Shown: piece by piece, positions 1-10,217 of the stretch
Numbering within the stretch: the first letter of the stretch is position 1
Layout: every line of letters begins with the position of its first letter
NCBI RefSeq assembly: GCF_001976145.1
Contig: NZ_MOXD01000006.1
Span: 248,001-312,000, forward strand
DNA: 64,000 nt
Source: Serratia oryzae
GTDB lineage: Bacteria > Pseudomonadota > Gammaproteobacteria > Enterobacterales > Enterobacteriaceae
Direction of reading: 5' to 3'
Position numbers and translations under genes: made by a program
Notes under the pieces: model-generated
The model's input: the letters and a program-made list of their open reading frames with translations, nothing else
Database searches by the model: none
Told to the model about the DNA's origin: nothing

Positions 1-79
1 ATTAAATTCGTAAAAAACGATCTATTGAGGATATTAATCACGTTTTTAATATGGGTATTAACAGTGTAGCAGCAACAAA

Positions 80-108
80 AAAACCCCGGCGTTTCAAACC
101 GGGGTTTT
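80..108 (-). terminator. rho-independent terminator of the dnaK-dnaJ operon
   Basis: A 10-bp perfect stem (AAAACCCCGG / CCGGGGTTTT) encloses a 9-nt loop. On the minus strand it is followed by an uninterrupted run of T (A at 77-83 on the plus strand). It lies 25 bases past the dnaJ stop codon. Bases 1-75 are AT-rich and I see no gene in them. Confidence 0.9.
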
Positions 109-132
109 CATGGTACTGACAGGAACAGCAGA

Positions 133-1251
133 TTAGCGCGTCAGATCGTCAAAAAACTTTTTCACGCCGTCGAAAAAGCTTTTCGAACGCGGGCTGTTCT
201 TATCCCCGGAAGGGCCACCAAGGCTTTCTTCCAGCTCTTTCAACAGCTGTTTCTGCTTATCGTTGAGATTCACCGGCGTCTCGACCACCACACGGCACAG
301 CAGGTCACCCTGGCTACCACCGCGTACCGATTTCACACCTTTACCACGCATGCGGAACAGTTTACCGGTCTGGGTTTCAGCCGGGACTTTCAGCTTCACT
401 CGGCCATCGAGCGTTGGGACTTCAATCTCCCCCCCCAACGCCGCCATAGCAAAGTTAATCGGCACTTCGCAATACAGGTTGTTGCCTTCACGCTCAAAAA
501 TCGGGTGCGCCTTCACCTGCACCTGCACGTACAGATCGCCCGCTGGAGCACCGTGCTCACCGGCTTCCCCTTCACCTGCCAAACGGATACGATCGCCGGT
601 ATCAACACCTGCCGGGATTTTCACCGACAGCGTTTTGGATCTCTCTACCCGGCCATGGCCATGGCATTTGTTGCACGGATCTTTGATGATCTGGCCGCGC
701 CCATGGCAATGCGGACAGGCCTGCTGTACGGTGAAAAACCCTTGGCGCATCTGCACCTGGCCCTGACCATGGCAGGTCGGACAGGTGACCGGCGAACTGC
801 CGGGCTTGGCACCGCTGCCGTGGCAGACATCGCACTCTTCCAGCGTCGGGATACGGATCTCTTTGGTCACACCGCGCACGGCTTCTTCCAGCGTCAGATC
901 CATGTTGTAACGCAGATCTGAACCCCGGCTGGCACGCTGACGGCGACCACCACCGAAAATGTCGCCAAACACGTCACCAAAGATATCGCTAAAATCGGCC
1001 CCAGCGCCGCCGCCGCCCATGCCACCTTGTTCAAAGGCGGCATGACCATACTGATCGTAAGCAGCACGCTTTTGATCGTCGGTCAGGATCTCGTAGGCTT
1101 CTTTAACTTCTTTGAATTTGGTTTCGGCGTCTTTTTCCTGATTACGGTCAGGGTGATACTTCATCGCCAGGCGTTTGTACGCCTTTTTGATCTCACGCTC
1201 ATCTGCCGTTTTGGCGACGCCGAGCACCTCGTAATAATCTTTCTTCGCCAT
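133..1251 (-). CDS. dnaJ: chaperone protein DnaJ (Hsp40 co-chaperone)
   Basis: Cytoplasmic Hsp40 of 372 residues that delivers unfolded clients to DnaK and stimulates its ATPase. The J domain (about residues 4-70) carries the HPD motif at 33-35. A Gly/Phe-rich linker with repeated FGD/FGG follows (about 75-110). The zinc-binding domain has the four CxxCxGxG repeats ([32 protein letters not shown]), and a C-terminal substrate-binding domain completes the protein. I start it at the ATG ending at 1251 ([11 protein letters not shown]), which has a GAGA-type ribosome site. The upstream ATG at 1272 would add seven residues not found in the family. It is the second gene of the dnaK operon, 105 bases after dnaK, and ends at a strong terminator. 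Length matches the family (E. coli 376). Confidence 0.97.
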   Translation of the reverse strand: MAKKDYYEVLGVAKTADEREIKKAYKRLAMKYHPDRNQEKDAETKFKEVKEAYEILTDDQKRAAYDQYGHAAFEQGGMGGGGAGADFSDIFGDVFGDIFGGGRRQRASRGSDLRYNMDLTLEEAVRGVTKEIRIPTLEECDVCHGSGAKPGSSPVTCPTCHGQGQVQMRQGFFTVQQACPHCHGRGQIIKDPCNKCHGHGRVERSKTLSVKIPAGVDTGDRIRLAGEGEAGEHGAPAGDLYVQVQVKAHPIFEREGNNLYCEVPINFAMAALGGEIEVPTLDGRVKLKVPAETQTGKLFRMRGKGVKSVRGGSQGDLLCRVVVETPVNLNDKQKQLLKELEESLGGPSGDKNSPRSKSFFDGVKKFFDDLTR

Positions 1252-1356
1252 TATTTCTCTTACCCTTAACATGCGTGCACGGGCGTAGAGTTGCCTCGAC
1301 GCCCGTGCTGGTTTCCGGTTACGGCCTGTGGCCGCACCGTGCCCGCTTAAGGGCGA

Positions 1357-3270
1357 TTATTTTTTGTCTTTAACTTCTTCGAACTCGGCATCAACCACGT
1401 CGTCGTCTTTCTTCGCCGCGTTGTCGGCACCAGCATCAGCACCCTGAGCCTGCGCCTGAGCTTGTGCCATTTCCAGCAGCTTGCCGGAAACCTGCACCAG
1501 AGCCTGGGTTTTCGCTTCGATCTCGGCTTTATCTTCGCCTTTCACCGCAGCTTCCAGATCTTTCAGGGCCGCTTCGATAGCCGTTTTGTCTTCCGCAGGC
1601 AGTTTGTCGCCCGCTTCTTCCAGTTGCTTACGGGTACCGTGGATCAGGTGATCCGCCTGGTTACGGGTCTGCACCAGTTCTTCGAACTTACGGTCTGCTT
1701 CAGCGTTCACTTCTGCATCGCGCACCATTTTCTGGATTTCTTCTTCGTTCAGACCAGAAGAAGCCTTGATGGTGATCTTCTGCTCACGGCCGGTGTTCTT
1801 GTCCTTAGCAGACACATGCAGAATACCGTCGGCATCGATATCGAAAGTCACTTCGATCTGAGCCATACCGCGTGGCGCTGGCTGGATACCGTCCAGGTTG
1901 AACTGGCCCAGTGACTTGTTGTCGTTAGCACGCTTACGCTCACCCTGCAGCACGTGGATGGTCACCGCCGCCTGGTTGTCTTCAGCGGTTGAGAACACCT
2001 GGCTGTGCTTGGTTGGGATGGTAGTATTTTTGGTGATCAGCGGCGTCATCACGCTGCCCATGGTTTCGATACCCAGCGACAGCGGGGTTACGTCCAGCAG
2101 CAGAACATCTTTCACATCACCAGCCAACACACCACCCTGAACCGCAGCACCTACCGCCACCGCTTCGTCCGGGTTAACGTCTTTACGCGGTTCTTTACCG
2201 AAGAAGTCAGCCACAGTCTTCTGAACCAGTGGCATACGAGTTTGGCCGCCCACCAGGATCACGTCCTGAATGTCGGAAACCGACAGTCCTGCGTCTTTCA
2301 GAGCCACTTTCAGTGGTTCGATAGAACGCGCAACCAGATCTTCTACCAGTGACTCGAGCTTGGCGCGGGTCACTTTGATATTCATGTGTTTTGGACCGGA
2401 AGCATCTGCAGTAATGTACGGCAGGTTGACATCGGTCTGCTGAGCAGAAGAGAGTTCAATCTTCGCTTTCTCAGCGGCTTCTTTCAGGCGCTGCATCGCC
2501 AACGGATCGTTGCGCAGATCCATACCCTGATCTTTCTTGAACTCTTCAACCAGGTAGTTGATCAGGCGGCTGTCGAAGTCTTCACCACCCAGGTGAGTAT
2601 CACCGTTGGTTGCCAGTACTTCGAAGGTTTTTTCACCATCGACGTCATCGATTTCGATAATAGAGATATCGAAAGTACCACCACCCAGGTCGTATACCGC
2701 GATGGTGCGGTTGCCCACTTCTTTGTCCAGGCCATAGGCCAGAGCTGCAGCGGTAGGTTCGTTGATGATACGTTTAACTTCCAGGCCCGCGATGCGGCCT
2801 GCGTCTTTGGTAGCCTGACGCTGAGCATCGTTGAAGTAAGCAGGAACGGTAATGACCGCTTCGGTTACAGGCTCACCCAGATAATCTTCCGCCGTTTTCT
2901 TCATTTTCTTCAGCACTTCAGCAGAAATCTGCGGAGGTGCCATCTTCTGGCCTTTCACTTCCAGCCAAGCATCGCCGTTATCAGCCGCAATGATGCTGTA
3001 AGGCATGATCGCTTTATCACGCTGTGCTTCGTCATCCTGGAAGCGGCGGCCAATCAGGCGCTTGATCGCAAACAGGGTGTTCTGTGGGTTAGTGACCGCC
3101 TGACGCTTAGCAGGCTGGCCAACCAGAATTTCACCATCCTGGGTATATGCGATGATTGAAGGTGTTGTGCGATCGCCTTCGGCGTTCTCCAGCACACGTG
3201 CCTTGCCGCCATCCATAATTGCTACACAAGAGTTGGTAGTACCCAGGTCGATACCAATAATTTTGCCCAT
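1357..3270 (-). CDS. dnaK: molecular chaperone DnaK (Hsp70)
   Basis: ATP-dependent Hsp70 of 637 residues that binds exposed hydrophobic peptides. It works with DnaJ and GrpE and controls sigma-32 stability. The start [21 protein letters not shown] is the phosphate-1 loop of the actin-like ATPase domain. The [13 protein letters not shown] phosphate-2 segment and the [11 protein letters not shown] segment follow, then the [10 protein letters not shown] linker into the substrate-binding domain. The helical lid ends in an Ala/Gln-rich tail and [11 protein letters not shown], typical of proteobacterial DnaK. Length is as expected (E. coli 638). It is first in the operon, with two heat-shock-type promoters upstream. 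The dnaK-dnaJ order is universal in enterobacteria. Confidence 0.98.
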   Translation of the reverse strand: MGKIIGIDLGTTNSCVAIMDGGKARVLENAEGDRTTPSIIAYTQDGEILVGQPAKRQAVTNPQNTLFAIKRLIGRRFQDDEAQRDKAIMPYSIIAADNGDAWLEVKGQKMAPPQISAEVLKKMKKTAEDYLGEPVTEAVITVPAYFNDAQRQATKDAGRIAGLEVKRIINEPTAAALAYGLDKEVGNRTIAVYDLGGGTFDISIIEIDDVDGEKTFEVLATNGDTHLGGEDFDSRLINYLVEEFKKDQGMDLRNDPLAMQRLKEAAEKAKIELSSAQQTDVNLPYITADASGPKHMNIKVTRAKLESLVEDLVARSIEPLKVALKDAGLSVSDIQDVILVGGQTRMPLVQKTVADFFGKEPRKDVNPDEAVAVGAAVQGGVLAGDVKDVLLLDVTPLSLGIETMGSVMTPLITKNTTIPTKHSQVFSTAEDNQAAVTIHVLQGERKRANDNKSLGQFNLDGIQPAPRGMAQIEVTFDIDADGILHVSAKDKNTGREQKITIKASSGLNEEEIQKMVRDAEVNAEADRKFEELVQTRNQADHLIHGTRKQLEEAGDKLPAEDKTAIEAALKDLEAAVKGEDKAEIEAKTQALVQVSGKLLEMAQAQAQAQGADAGADNAAKKDDDVVDAEFEEVKDKK

Positions 3271-3315
3271 CTAAACATCTCCACTAAAAAATTCATAATC
3301 GGTCAGGTTGCTAAC

Positions 3316-3347
3316 CTATATGCGGGCGATTCTTTATTTTTCAACTG
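3316..3347 (-). promoter_or_regulatory. candidate second sigma-32 promoter (P2) of dnaK
   Basis: Minus strand reads GTTGAAAAATAAAGAATCG followed by CCCGCATAT. A TTGAAA -35 element stands about 12 bases from a CCCGCATAT -10 element, close to the sigma-32 consensus (CTTGAAA, CCCCATNT). It sits about 50 bases before the dnaK start and resembles E. coli dnaK P2 in position and sequence. Confidence 0.6.
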
Positions 3348-3449
3348 CCCGACATTCCCGTCTGATCCTCTTCACCTTGAAAACTGCAGGCAGACAGCAA
3401 TTGGCAAGGTGAAGAGGATATCCGCGGTTGGCAACTGCGGTTGTCAATA

Positions 3450-3479
3450 AGATGGGGCCATCCGAACCAGCATCAAGGG
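3450..3479 (-). promoter_or_regulatory. sigma-32 heat-shock promoter (P1) of dnaK
   Basis: Minus strand reads CCCTTGATG, 13 bases, then CCCCATCT, a near-consensus sigma-32 promoter that matches the E. coli dnaK P1 layout. The expected transcript start is near 3443, giving a leader of about 170 bases before dnaK. The rest of the 419-base gap (3271-3689) shows no gene. The satP ribosome site AGAGGA at 3681-3686 closes it. Confidence 0.8.
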
Positions 3480-3689
3480 CCAGAGCAAAAAAAATTTCGT
3501 TTTTACCACCTGTCAGATCATTGTTTCCTTTGGTGGGGATCATTATGATGCCGCGCGCTCTGATGGAAGTGAGATTTTTACAGCCATTCAGACCAACTAT
3601 GAATTTATCGATACCCCAAATATTTCAAGTGGCTTGAAAGACTGCGGGCCTATCCATTTCCGTTAATATTCTGTTATTGCAGAGGACAT

Positions 3690-4289
3690 ATGCACACCAA
3701 CAAGCTGGCGAATCCAGGCCCTCTCGGTCTGATGGGGTTCGGGATGACCACCGTCTTGCTGAACCTACACAATGCGGGCTTTTTTCCACTGACTTCCGTC
3801 ATCATCAGTATGGGGATTTTCTTCGGTGGCATGGCACAGATTTTTGCTGGCATTCTTGAATTCAAAAAAGGCAATACCTTCGGCCTGACCGCCTTTACTT
3901 CTTACGGTTGTTTCTGGCTGAGCCTGGTGGGAGTCCTGCTGCTGCCACGCATGGGCCTGGCAGACCCTACCGACGCCACCGTTCTCGGTGTGTATCTGGC
4001 GCTGTGGGGCATTTTCACCCTGTTTATGTTCTTTGGCACTTTGCGCGCCAACCGTGCGCTGCAATTCGTGTTCGCCAGCCTGACCTTGCTGTTTGCCTTG
4101 CTGGCCGTTGGCAATATGACCGGCAACCACGCCATCCTGACCTTTGCCGGTTATGAAGGGGTCATCTGTGGTGCCAGCGCCATTTATCTGGCGATGGCAG
4201 AAGTGCTCAATGAGCAAGTAGGCCGCACCGTGCTGCCTATCGGCAGCGTAACGGCAGCACAAGCGGCACCGGTTGCCGTAACCGCCTGA
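3690..4289 (+). CDS. satP: acetate/succinate:proton symporter SatP (YaaH family)
   Basis: Inner-membrane GPR1/FUN34/YaaH-family transporter of 199 residues that takes up acetate and succinate with protons. The family signature appears near the N-terminus as [14 protein letters not shown]. About six hydrophobic segments follow, and the [14 protein letters not shown] segment is typical of the family. E. coli SatP has 188 residues. The ATG at 3690 has AGAGGA seven bases upstream. In E. coli the order is mog-satP-yaaW-yaaI-dnaK. Here yaaW and yaaI are missing, so satP diverges directly from dnaK. A bidirectional terminator follows. Confidence 0.92.
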   Translation: MHTNKLANPGPLGLMGFGMTTVLLNLHNAGFFPLTSVIISMGIFFGGMAQIFAGILEFKKGNTFGLTAFTSYGCFWLSLVGVLLLPRMGLADPTDATVLGVYLALWGIFTLFMFFGTLRANRALQFVFASLTLLFALLAVGNMTGNHAILTFAGYEGVICGASAIYLAMAEVLNEQVGRTVLPIGSVTAAQAAPVAVTA

Positions 4290-4308
4290 TCGGTAGCGAT
4301 CTGCTAGC

Positions 4309-4348
4309 AAAAAGCCCTGCCGTTGCAGCAACGACAGGGCTTTTTTTT
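4309..4348. terminator. bidirectional terminator between satP and the convergent MFS gene
   Basis: Long stem AAAGCCCTG-CGTTG / CAACG-CAGGGCTTT with a short loop. Eight T follow on the plus strand, and A-rich sequence flanks the other side, so it can end transcription from both directions. Confidence 0.85.
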
Positions 4349-4368
4349 GCTTCTCAGAAAGCGGGGCG

Positions 4369-5655
4369 CTACAGGTTGTTCTCACTGTTGAGATCGCGAC
4401 GCAGGTAGATCCCCAACAGCAAGCCGATCATCGACAGCGCCAGCACATAGTAAGCCGGGGCTAACGGCGTTAACTTCATGATTAAGGTGACAAAGATCGG
4501 GGTTAACCCACCAAAGATGGCATAGGCCACATTATAGGAGAATGAGATCCCGCTAAACCGCACCTCTGCCGGGAAGGCCCGCACCAGCACGTAAGGCACC
4601 GCCCCTACGATCCCAACGCTGAAACCCACCAGCGCATAGGTCGCAAACAGCATTTCCGGGTGGGTTCCTATCGTCTGGTAGAACAGCCAACTGCAGGCGG
4701 CCAACAGCAGACTGCCAACGATAAAGGTTTTACTGGCACCAAAGCGATCGGCCGCCAGGCCTGAGGTGATGCAGCCTATAGTCAGCATCACGATCGCAAT
4801 GCTGTTGGCCTGCAGCGACAGCGCCGGGGCAATGCCGAACTGTTTCTGCAGATAGGTTGGCGTCATCAGGATCACCACCACAATCCCGGCCGACAGCAGC
4901 CAGGTCATCAGCATCGAGACCGCCACTTCTTTCTTGTGATTCACTATCACCGATTTCAGCGGCAACTCCTCCGCCAGCGCCTTACGTTCCTGCATCTCGA
5001 TAAAGATCGGCGTTTCCTGCAGCCAGCGGCGCAGATACATGGCGAACAGGCCAAAAATACCGCCGAGGAAGAACGGAATACGCCAGCCACCGTTGAGGAT
5101 CGTCTGCTGGCTGAGCGTGGTATTGATCACGGTTGCCACCACCGAACCCAGCAGGATGCCGGCGGTCAGCCCGGCAGTAAGCGTGCCGCAGGCAAAACCA
5201 ATGCGCTTGCGCGGCACGTGTTCGGCCACAAACACCCAAGCCCCTGGCACTTCACCGCCAATCGCCGCACCTTGCAGTACGCGCATCAGCAGCAGTAACA
5301 GCGGGGCCGCAATACCGATACTGGCATAGGTTGGCAACATCCCCATCGCCAGCGTCGGTAACGCCATCAACAAAATACTCAGGGTGAACATCTTTTTACG
5401 GCCAACCAGATCGCCAAAGTGCGCCATGATGATGCCGCCCAGCGGACGAGCCAGATAACCCGCCGCAAAGATGCCAAAAGTTTGTACCTGGCGTAGCCAT
5501 TCCGGCATATCTGCCGGGAAGAAAAGTTCGCCCATTACCGCAGCGAAGAAAACAAAAATGATGAAATCATAGAACTCTAACGCACCGCCCAGGGCCGCCA
5601 GGGTCAGAGTTTTGTAGTCTTGCCGGTTCAACCGGCGATTATTGTCGTGGTGCAT
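4369..5655 (-). CDS. MFS transporter, metabolite:H+ symporter (MHS) type
   Basis: Twelve-helix inner-membrane carrier of 428 residues. The N-terminal GALEFYDFIIF segment, the ARPLGGIIMAHFGDLVGRKK loop (the GD-x-x-GRK signature between helices 2 and 3) and RVLQGAAIGGEVPGAWVF in helix 4 place it in the MHS branch with ProP, ShiA and YhjE. These move organic acids or osmolytes with protons. The substrate cannot be read from the sequence. It lies between satP and mog, where E. coli has no such gene, so it is a lineage-specific insertion into an otherwise conserved block. I see no strong ribosome site before the ATG at 5655. It converges on satP and shares its terminator. Confidence 0.85.
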   Translation of the reverse strand: MHHDNNRRLNRQDYKTLTLAALGGALEFYDFIIFVFFAAVMGELFFPADMPEWLRQVQTFGIFAAGYLARPLGGIIMAHFGDLVGRKKMFTLSILLMALPTLAMGMLPTYASIGIAAPLLLLLMRVLQGAAIGGEVPGAWVFVAEHVPRKRIGFACGTLTAGLTAGILLGSVVATVINTTLSQQTILNGGWRIPFFLGGIFGLFAMYLRRWLQETPIFIEMQERKALAEELPLKSVIVNHKKEVAVSMLMTWLLSAGIVVVILMTPTYLQKQFGIAPALSLQANSIAIVMLTIGCITSGLAADRFGASKTFIVGSLLLAACSWLFYQTIGTHPEMLFATYALVGFSVGIVGAVPYVLVRAFPAEVRFSGISFSYNVAYAIFGGLTPIFVTLIMKLTPLAPAYYVLALSMIGLLLGIYLRRDLNSENNL

Positions 5656-5779
5656 AAGATACCGTCAGAGGAAACAAGAACAAAAAAAGCACGCCGCTTT
5701 TTGTAAACGAATCCTTACTATAACGGCAAACTATTTTCACACCAAATCCGTTGAACGCGATTTCGCAGGCGGTTGACTC

Positions 5780-6367
5780 TTAGCTATTTACCTCGCGGCG
5801 CGCGTTTTTAGGGCGAAATGCGGCAACCACGCCCTCATGAGTCTCCACATACGGCCCCTCAAGCAATTGAATGCAGTAAGGCACGCTGGCGAAAATCCCA
5901 TGCACCAGCACTTTTCCCTGATCGTCTTTCACCCCTTCCAGCGTTTCCTGAATCGATTTTGGCTGCCCTGGCAGATTGATGATTAGGGCCTGCTTGCGGA
6001 TCACGCCGACCTGGCGCGAAAGAATCGCCGTTGGCACGTAGTGCAAGCTGATTTGCCGCATCTGCTCCCCGAAACCGGGCATCACACGATCGGCAATCTC
6101 CAAGGTGGCATCGGGGGTCACATCACGGCGCGCCGGGCCAGTGCCGCCTGTGGTCAGCACCAGGTGGCAGCCCATTTCATCGACCAGTTCGCACAATGTA
6201 TGCTCAATCAGCATCTGTTCATCGGGGATCAGCCGAGTTTCCAGTTCGAAAGGCGTTGCCAGCGCGCGGCTTAGCCAAGCCTCTAGGGCAGGGATCCCTC
6301 GATCCTGATAAACGCCGCCGGAAGCGCGATCGGAAATAGAAACCAAACCAATACGTAATGTGTCCAT
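5780..6367 (-). CDS. mog: molybdopterin adenylyltransferase Mog
   Basis: Cytoplasmic enzyme of 195 residues that adenylylates molybdopterin before MoeA inserts molybdate. The MoCF-domain signature TTGGTGPARRDVTPDAT lies at about residues 71-87. The N-terminal IGLVSISDRAS and the central LINLPGQPKSIQETL segment are characteristic of Mog rather than MoaB. Length equals E. coli Mog (195). The ATG at 6367 has AGAGG upstream. As in E. coli it lies downstream of talB in the same direction, with about 150 bases and a hairpin between them. Confidence 0.95.
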   Translation of the reverse strand: MDTLRIGLVSISDRASGGVYQDRGIPALEAWLSRALATPFELETRLIPDEQMLIEHTLCELVDEMGCHLVLTTGGTGPARRDVTPDATLEIADRVMPGFGEQMRQISLHYVPTAILSRQVGVIRKQALIINLPGQPKSIQETLEGVKDDQGKVLVHGIFASVPYCIQLLEGPYVETHEGVVAAFRPKNARREVNS

Positions 6368-6469
6368 GCTTAACCTCTGTTGCTAAAGTGCTGCGGATGG
6401 AGTCTCCCCCGCCCTGTTACTCATCCGTAAAGTATAAGTTGTCGGCCCACTGCCGAGGAAAACAGATAT

Positions 6470-6496
6470 AAAAAAGGCGGCCTAAGCCACCTTTTT
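6470..6496 (-). terminator. terminator after talB
   Basis: Stem AAAAAGG-GGC / GCC-CCTTTTT with one internal mismatch and a CTAA loop, 20 bases past the talB stop. Both arms end in A/T runs, so it could also work in the opposite direction. Confidence 0.7.
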
Positions 6497-6515
6497 CGAT
6501 GCCAGTTGCCGTTAA

Positions 6516-7469
6516 TTACAGCAGGTCAGCGATCATTTTTTCCAGCTTGCCCTGGTCTACGGCAAATTTGCGGATACCATCGGTCAGTTTCTCAACCGCC
6601 ATGGGATCCTGGTTGTGCTGCCAGTAGAACTCGGGCTCAGTCAGCGGTGCAGGACGAGCTTTCACTTCACCGGTATAGGACAGTTTACGCTCCAACGCCC
6701 CTTCGCTCTCAGCCAGCTCTTTCAGCAGGGAAGGAGCGATGGTCAGGCGATCGCAGCCGGCCAACTCGATGATTTCACCGATGTTGCGGAAACTTGCCCC
6801 CATCACAACCGTTTCATAGCCGTGCTGCTTGTAGTACTGATAAATTTCAGTCACGGAAATTACGCCCGGATCTTCATGTGGGGCAAACTCTTTCTTGTCG
6901 CCATTGGCTTTGTACCAATCAAGGATACGGCCAACAAACGGAGAAATAAGATAAACACCGGCTTCGGCGCAGGCACGTGCCTGGGCGAAGGAGAACAGCA
7001 GCGTCAGGTTACAGTTGATGCCTTCTTTTTCCAGACGTTCCGCCGCACGAATGCCCTGCCAGGTAGACGCCAGCTTGATCAGGATACGATCATTGCCGAT
7101 ACCCGCTTCATTATAAAGTTTGATCAGGCGTTTAGCTTTGGCAACGCTGGCTTCGGTATCATAAGACAGGCGCGCATCCACTTCGGTGGAGATACGGCCT
7201 GGAACCAGTTTCAGGATCTCCAGACCAATGTTGACCGCCAGTTTGTCTGCCGCGTCGGCAACCTGCTGCTGACGATCGCTGCTCTGCTCGCGCGCCCAGG
7301 CGATAGCTTCATCAATCAGTTTACGGTATTCAGGAATTTGGGCTGCATTGAGGATCAGCGAAGGGTTGGTGGTGGCATCTTGCGGTTGATACAGCTTCAT
7401 CGCAGCGATATCCCCCGTATCCGCAACCACCGTAGTGAACTGGCGTAGGGAAGTTAATTTATCGGTCAT
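6516..7469 (-). CDS. talB: transaldolase B
   Basis: Class I transaldolase of the non-oxidative pentose phosphate pathway. It moves a dihydroxyacetone unit from sedoheptulose-7-phosphate to glyceraldehyde-3-phosphate. The protein has 317 residues, the same length as E. coli TalB. The Schiff-base lysine lies in [11 protein letters not shown] (about residue 132). The N-terminal [10 protein letters not shown] segment and the [15 protein letters not shown] strand are family hallmarks. It starts at the ATG ending at 7469, with only a weak ribosome site. It is followed by mog, as in E. coli, and is divergent from yaaJ. Confidence 0.97.
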   Translation of the reverse strand: MTDKLTSLRQFTTVVADTGDIAAMKLYQPQDATTNPSLILNAAQIPEYRKLIDEAIAWAREQSSDRQQQVADAADKLAVNIGLEILKLVPGRISTEVDARLSYDTEASVAKAKRLIKLYNEAGIGNDRILIKLASTWQGIRAAERLEKEGINCNLTLLFSFAQARACAEAGVYLISPFVGRILDWYKANGDKKEFAPHEDPGVISVTEIYQYYKQHGYETVVMGASFRNIGEIIELAGCDRLTIAPSLLKELAESEGALERKLSYTGEVKARPAPLTEPEFYWQHNQDPMAVEKLTDGIRKFAVDQGKLEKMIADLL

Positions 7470-7850
7470 GTTGGCATTATCTCATCGTTTGTGCATGAAC
7501 TTTTGGCATCGTTCAACCATGCCTCGCCCTGATAATAACATGCGCAAGGCCCGGTGCAAGGCTGGAAAATCATCGCTCAACGGCAGGTGTTTCATCCTTA
7601 CGCAAGCAACCGTTTACATCAATAATCTTCGGAATTTACGATGAAATAGCGCGACATTACCGTACACTCGCAGCTGTAAATTATGTTAAATTCGCGCCGA
7701 ACGATATATTTACGTCTACAATCCAAGCAAATTCTCACCCCCGTAATACCAAGGCGATTTCAGCTAACTGATTGTAAAGATTAGCTAGGCACCTTTTCAC
7801 TTTGAGTAAAGGGAGCGCAATGCGCTGTAGGGCTTAACAAGGAGTGATCT
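7470..7850. other. 381-base gap between divergent talB and yaaJ
   Basis: No convincing reading frame. The section is AT-rich from about 7600 to 7780. It must hold the talB and yaaJ promoters, but I cannot place either with confidence. A small inverted repeat (AGCGCA ATG CGCT, 7814-7826) lies in the yaaJ leader just before its ribosome site AAGGAG at 7839-7844. Confidence 0.5.
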
Positions 7851-9281
7851 GTGACAGACCTCATCAACTTTATCAACAATATCCTGTGGAGATCGGTGCT
7901 CATCTATCTGCTACTGGGCGTTGGCATTTATTTCACTTTGCGAACCCGCTTTATTCAGCTCCGCCACTTCAGCCACATGTTTTCCGTGTTGAAGAACAGC
8001 ACCAAGAGTGACAGCGCCGGTATCTCCTCTTTTCAAGCACTCTGCACGTCGCTGGCCGCCCGTGTCGGCACCGGCAACCTGACCGGCGTCGCAATCGCCC
8101 TCACCGCCGGCGGCCCTGGTGCCATCTTCTGGATGTGGGTGGTGGCCTTTATCGGCATGGCGACCTCTTTTATCGAAAGTACCTTGGCCCAGTTATACAA
8201 AACCAAAGACAATAACGGCAACTACCGTGGTGGCCCTGCCTACTATATGGAAAAGGGACTAGGGATGCGGTGGATGGGTGTGCTGTTTTCCATTTTCCTG
8301 ATTATCGCCTTTGGTTTAGTATTCAATGCCGTGCAGGCCAACTCCATTGCGCAGGCCAGTGCAGTTGCCTTTAATTTCAATCCCATCTATGTGGGAATGG
8401 CACTGGTTATGCTGAGTGGCGTGGTGATCTTCGGCGGTATTCGCTCCATCGCCCGCGTGGCTGAAAAGGTGGTTCCGCTGATGGCGGTCATTTATCTGCT
8501 GCTGGCGTTATGGATCATCGCTCAGAACATTGAGCACATGCCAGCGATCCTAGCGTTGATCGTTAAAAGCGCCTTCGGCCTGCAGGAAGCGGCAGCAGGA
8601 GCCGTCGGTTATGGCATTTCCCAAGCGATGACCCAAGGGGTGCAGCGGGGGTTATTCTCCAACGAAGCCGGTATGGGCTCTGCACCTAACGCGGCCGCTT
8701 CTGCCACCCCATATCCGCCGCATCCGGCCTCACAGGGTTATGTGCAAATGCTCGGTGTCTTTATCGATACCATCGTGATTTGCAGCGCTACGGCCGCCAT
8801 TATTTTGTCTTCCGGCGTGCTGGACCATCCTCAAGGTCATATCAGCGGTATTGAGCTGACCCAGCGGGCGCTGAGCAGTGCTGTTGGCGACTGGGGTTCC
8901 ACTTTTGTGGCGGTGGCTATTTTCTTCTTTGCCTTTACCTCCATCATCGCCAATTACGCCTATGCCGAAAGCAATCTGATTTTTCTTGAGCGTAATCATC
9001 CTGCAGGATTGCTGGCTTTCCGTTGCGTGGCCTTGGGTATGGTGATGTTCGGTTCGCTGGCCGAATTGCCGATGGTGTGGCGCCTGGCAGATATCTCCAT
9101 GGCGCTGATGGCCATCACCAATCTGACAGCGATCCTGTTGCTGTCTGGCGTAGCTTTCAAACTGGCCCGGGATTACAACCAACAGCGCTCGATCGGCAAG
9201 TTGCCGACCTTCGACGCCACCTATTACCCTGAGCTGCAGACCCAGCTTGAGCCCGGCATCTGGGAGCGCAAAAAGCCGTAA
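7851..9281 (+). CDS. yaaJ: AGCS-family alanine/glycine:cation symporter YaaJ
   Basis: Sodium- or proton-coupled amino-acid carrier of 476 residues in the inner membrane, the same length as E. coli YaaJ. The start codon is GTG at 7851, with AAGGAG seven bases upstream. Family blocks include GPGAIFWMWVVAFIGMATSF and, about residues 250-285, GVQRGLFSNEAGMGSAPNAA, the AGCS signature. About eleven hydrophobic segments are visible. The substrate is inferred from the family. It lies between talB and yaaA in the same relative orientation as in E. coli. A hairpin with a short T run follows at 9292-9316. Confidence 0.92.
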   Translation: MTDLINFINNILWRSVLIYLLLGVGIYFTLRTRFIQLRHFSHMFSVLKNSTKSDSAGISSFQALCTSLAARVGTGNLTGVAIALTAGGPGAIFWMWVVAFIGMATSFIESTLAQLYKTKDNNGNYRGGPAYYMEKGLGMRWMGVLFSIFLIIAFGLVFNAVQANSIAQASAVAFNFNPIYVGMALVMLSGVVIFGGIRSIARVAEKVVPLMAVIYLLLALWIIAQNIEHMPAILALIVKSAFGLQEAAAGAVGYGISQAMTQGVQRGLFSNEAGMGSAPNAAASATPYPPHPASQGYVQMLGVFIDTIVICSATAAIILSSGVLDHPQGHISGIELTQRALSSAVGDWGSTFVAVAIFFFAFTSIIANYAYAESNLIFLERNHPAGLLAFRCVALGMVMFGSLAELPMVWRLADISMALMAITNLTAILLLSGVAFKLARDYNQQRSIGKLPTFDATYYPELQTQLEPGIWERKKP

Positions 9282-9291
9282 TAACCATTCA

Positions 9292-9316
9292 GGGCGTGCG
9301 ACAGGTACGCCCTTTT
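9292..9316 (+). terminator. terminator after yaaJ
   Basis: Six-base stem GGGCGT / ACGCCC with a nine-base loop followed by TTTT, starting ten bases past the yaaJ stop. Confidence 0.65.
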
Positions 9317-9384
9317 AAAGCCATTTATCCCTTCTGCCGCGCTTTTTGTTACAGTATCTGTTCTTTGATAAACAGGATGTGGCC

Positions 9385-10158
9385 ATGCTCGTTATTATTT
9401 CACCTGCCAAGACCCTCGACTACGCAAGCCCACTGGCGACCGAACGCTTTACGCAACCCGAGCTGCTGGACAAATCGAAGGCGCTGATCACTCTCTGCCG
9501 CAAACTGACGCCCGCACAAATTGCCAGCCTGATGAGCATCAGCGATAAGCTTGCCGGCCTGAATGCCGCTCGTTTCAGTGAGTGGCAGCCGACGTTCACC
9601 CCGGAGAATGCCCGCCAGGCTTTGCTGGCGTTTAAAGGCGATGTGTATACCGGGTTGCAGGCACAGGATTTCAGCGAAGACGATTTCGACTTTGCCCAAC
9701 AGCATCTGCGGATGCTTTCCGGCTTGTACGGCGTGCTGCGCCCGTTGGATCTGATGATGCCTTACCGTCTGGAAATGGGCATTAAGTTAGAAAACCCGAA
9801 AGGCAAGGATCTGTACAGCTTCTGGGGCGATCGGATCACCAAGAAACTGAACGAGGCGCTCAAGCAGCAAGGTGATGATGTGATCGTTAACCTGGCCTCT
9901 GACGAATATTTCAAATCGGTACAACCGGCTAAGCTGCAAGGTTCATTGATCAAGCCGGTATTCCTTGATGAGAAGAACGGCAAGTATAAGGTGATCAGTT
10001 TTTATGCCAAAAAAGCGCGTGGGCTGATGAGCCGCTTTATCATCAAAAACCGTTTGACCAAAAGCGAGCAACTGGTTGATTTCGATCTGGAAGGCTATGC
10101 CTTTGACGAAGCAGCATCAGCGGGTAACGAACTGGTGTTCAAACGCCCAGAACAATAA
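9385..10158 (+). CDS. yaaA: peroxide stress protein YaaA (UPF0246)
   Basis: Cytoplasmic protein of 257 residues. In E. coli, YaaA lowers free intracellular iron during hydrogen-peroxide stress. The start [13 protein letters not shown] and the internal [22 protein letters not shown] are diagnostic of the family, as is [13 protein letters not shown] near the C-terminus. I choose the ATG at 9385, preceded by AGGA at 9374-9377. An in-frame upstream start at 9346 would add 13 residues outside the family. The E. coli protein has 258. It converges with thrC. No OxyR site was identified. Confidence 0.94.
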   Translation: MLVIISPAKTLDYASPLATERFTQPELLDKSKALITLCRKLTPAQIASLMSISDKLAGLNAARFSEWQPTFTPENARQALLAFKGDVYTGLQAQDFSEDDFDFAQQHLRMLSGLYGVLRPLDLMMPYRLEMGIKLENPKGKDLYSFWGDRITKKLNEALKQQGDDVIVNLASDEYFKSVQPAKLQGSLIKPVFLDEKNGKYKVISFYAKKARGLMSRFIIKNRLTKSEQLVDFDLEGYAFDEAASAGNELVFKRPEQ

Positions 10159-10211
10159 AGCCGCCTGTCAGCAAGCGGCTCTTAGGTAGCACAAGGGGCG
10201 CTGAGCGCCCC
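10159..10211. terminator. hairpins between convergent yaaA and thrC
   Basis: Two inverted repeats lie in the 59-base gap: AGCCGC / GCGGCT (10159-10180) and GGGGCGC / GCGCCCC (10195-10211). Neither has a good T tract, so their efficiency as rho-independent terminators is doubtful. Confidence 0.45.
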
Positions 10212-10217
10212 CCTCCA

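Noticed and set aside
2386-3159. 257-codon frame antisense to dnaK
   Set aside because: Shadow frame inside a certain gene, with no ribosome site or motif.
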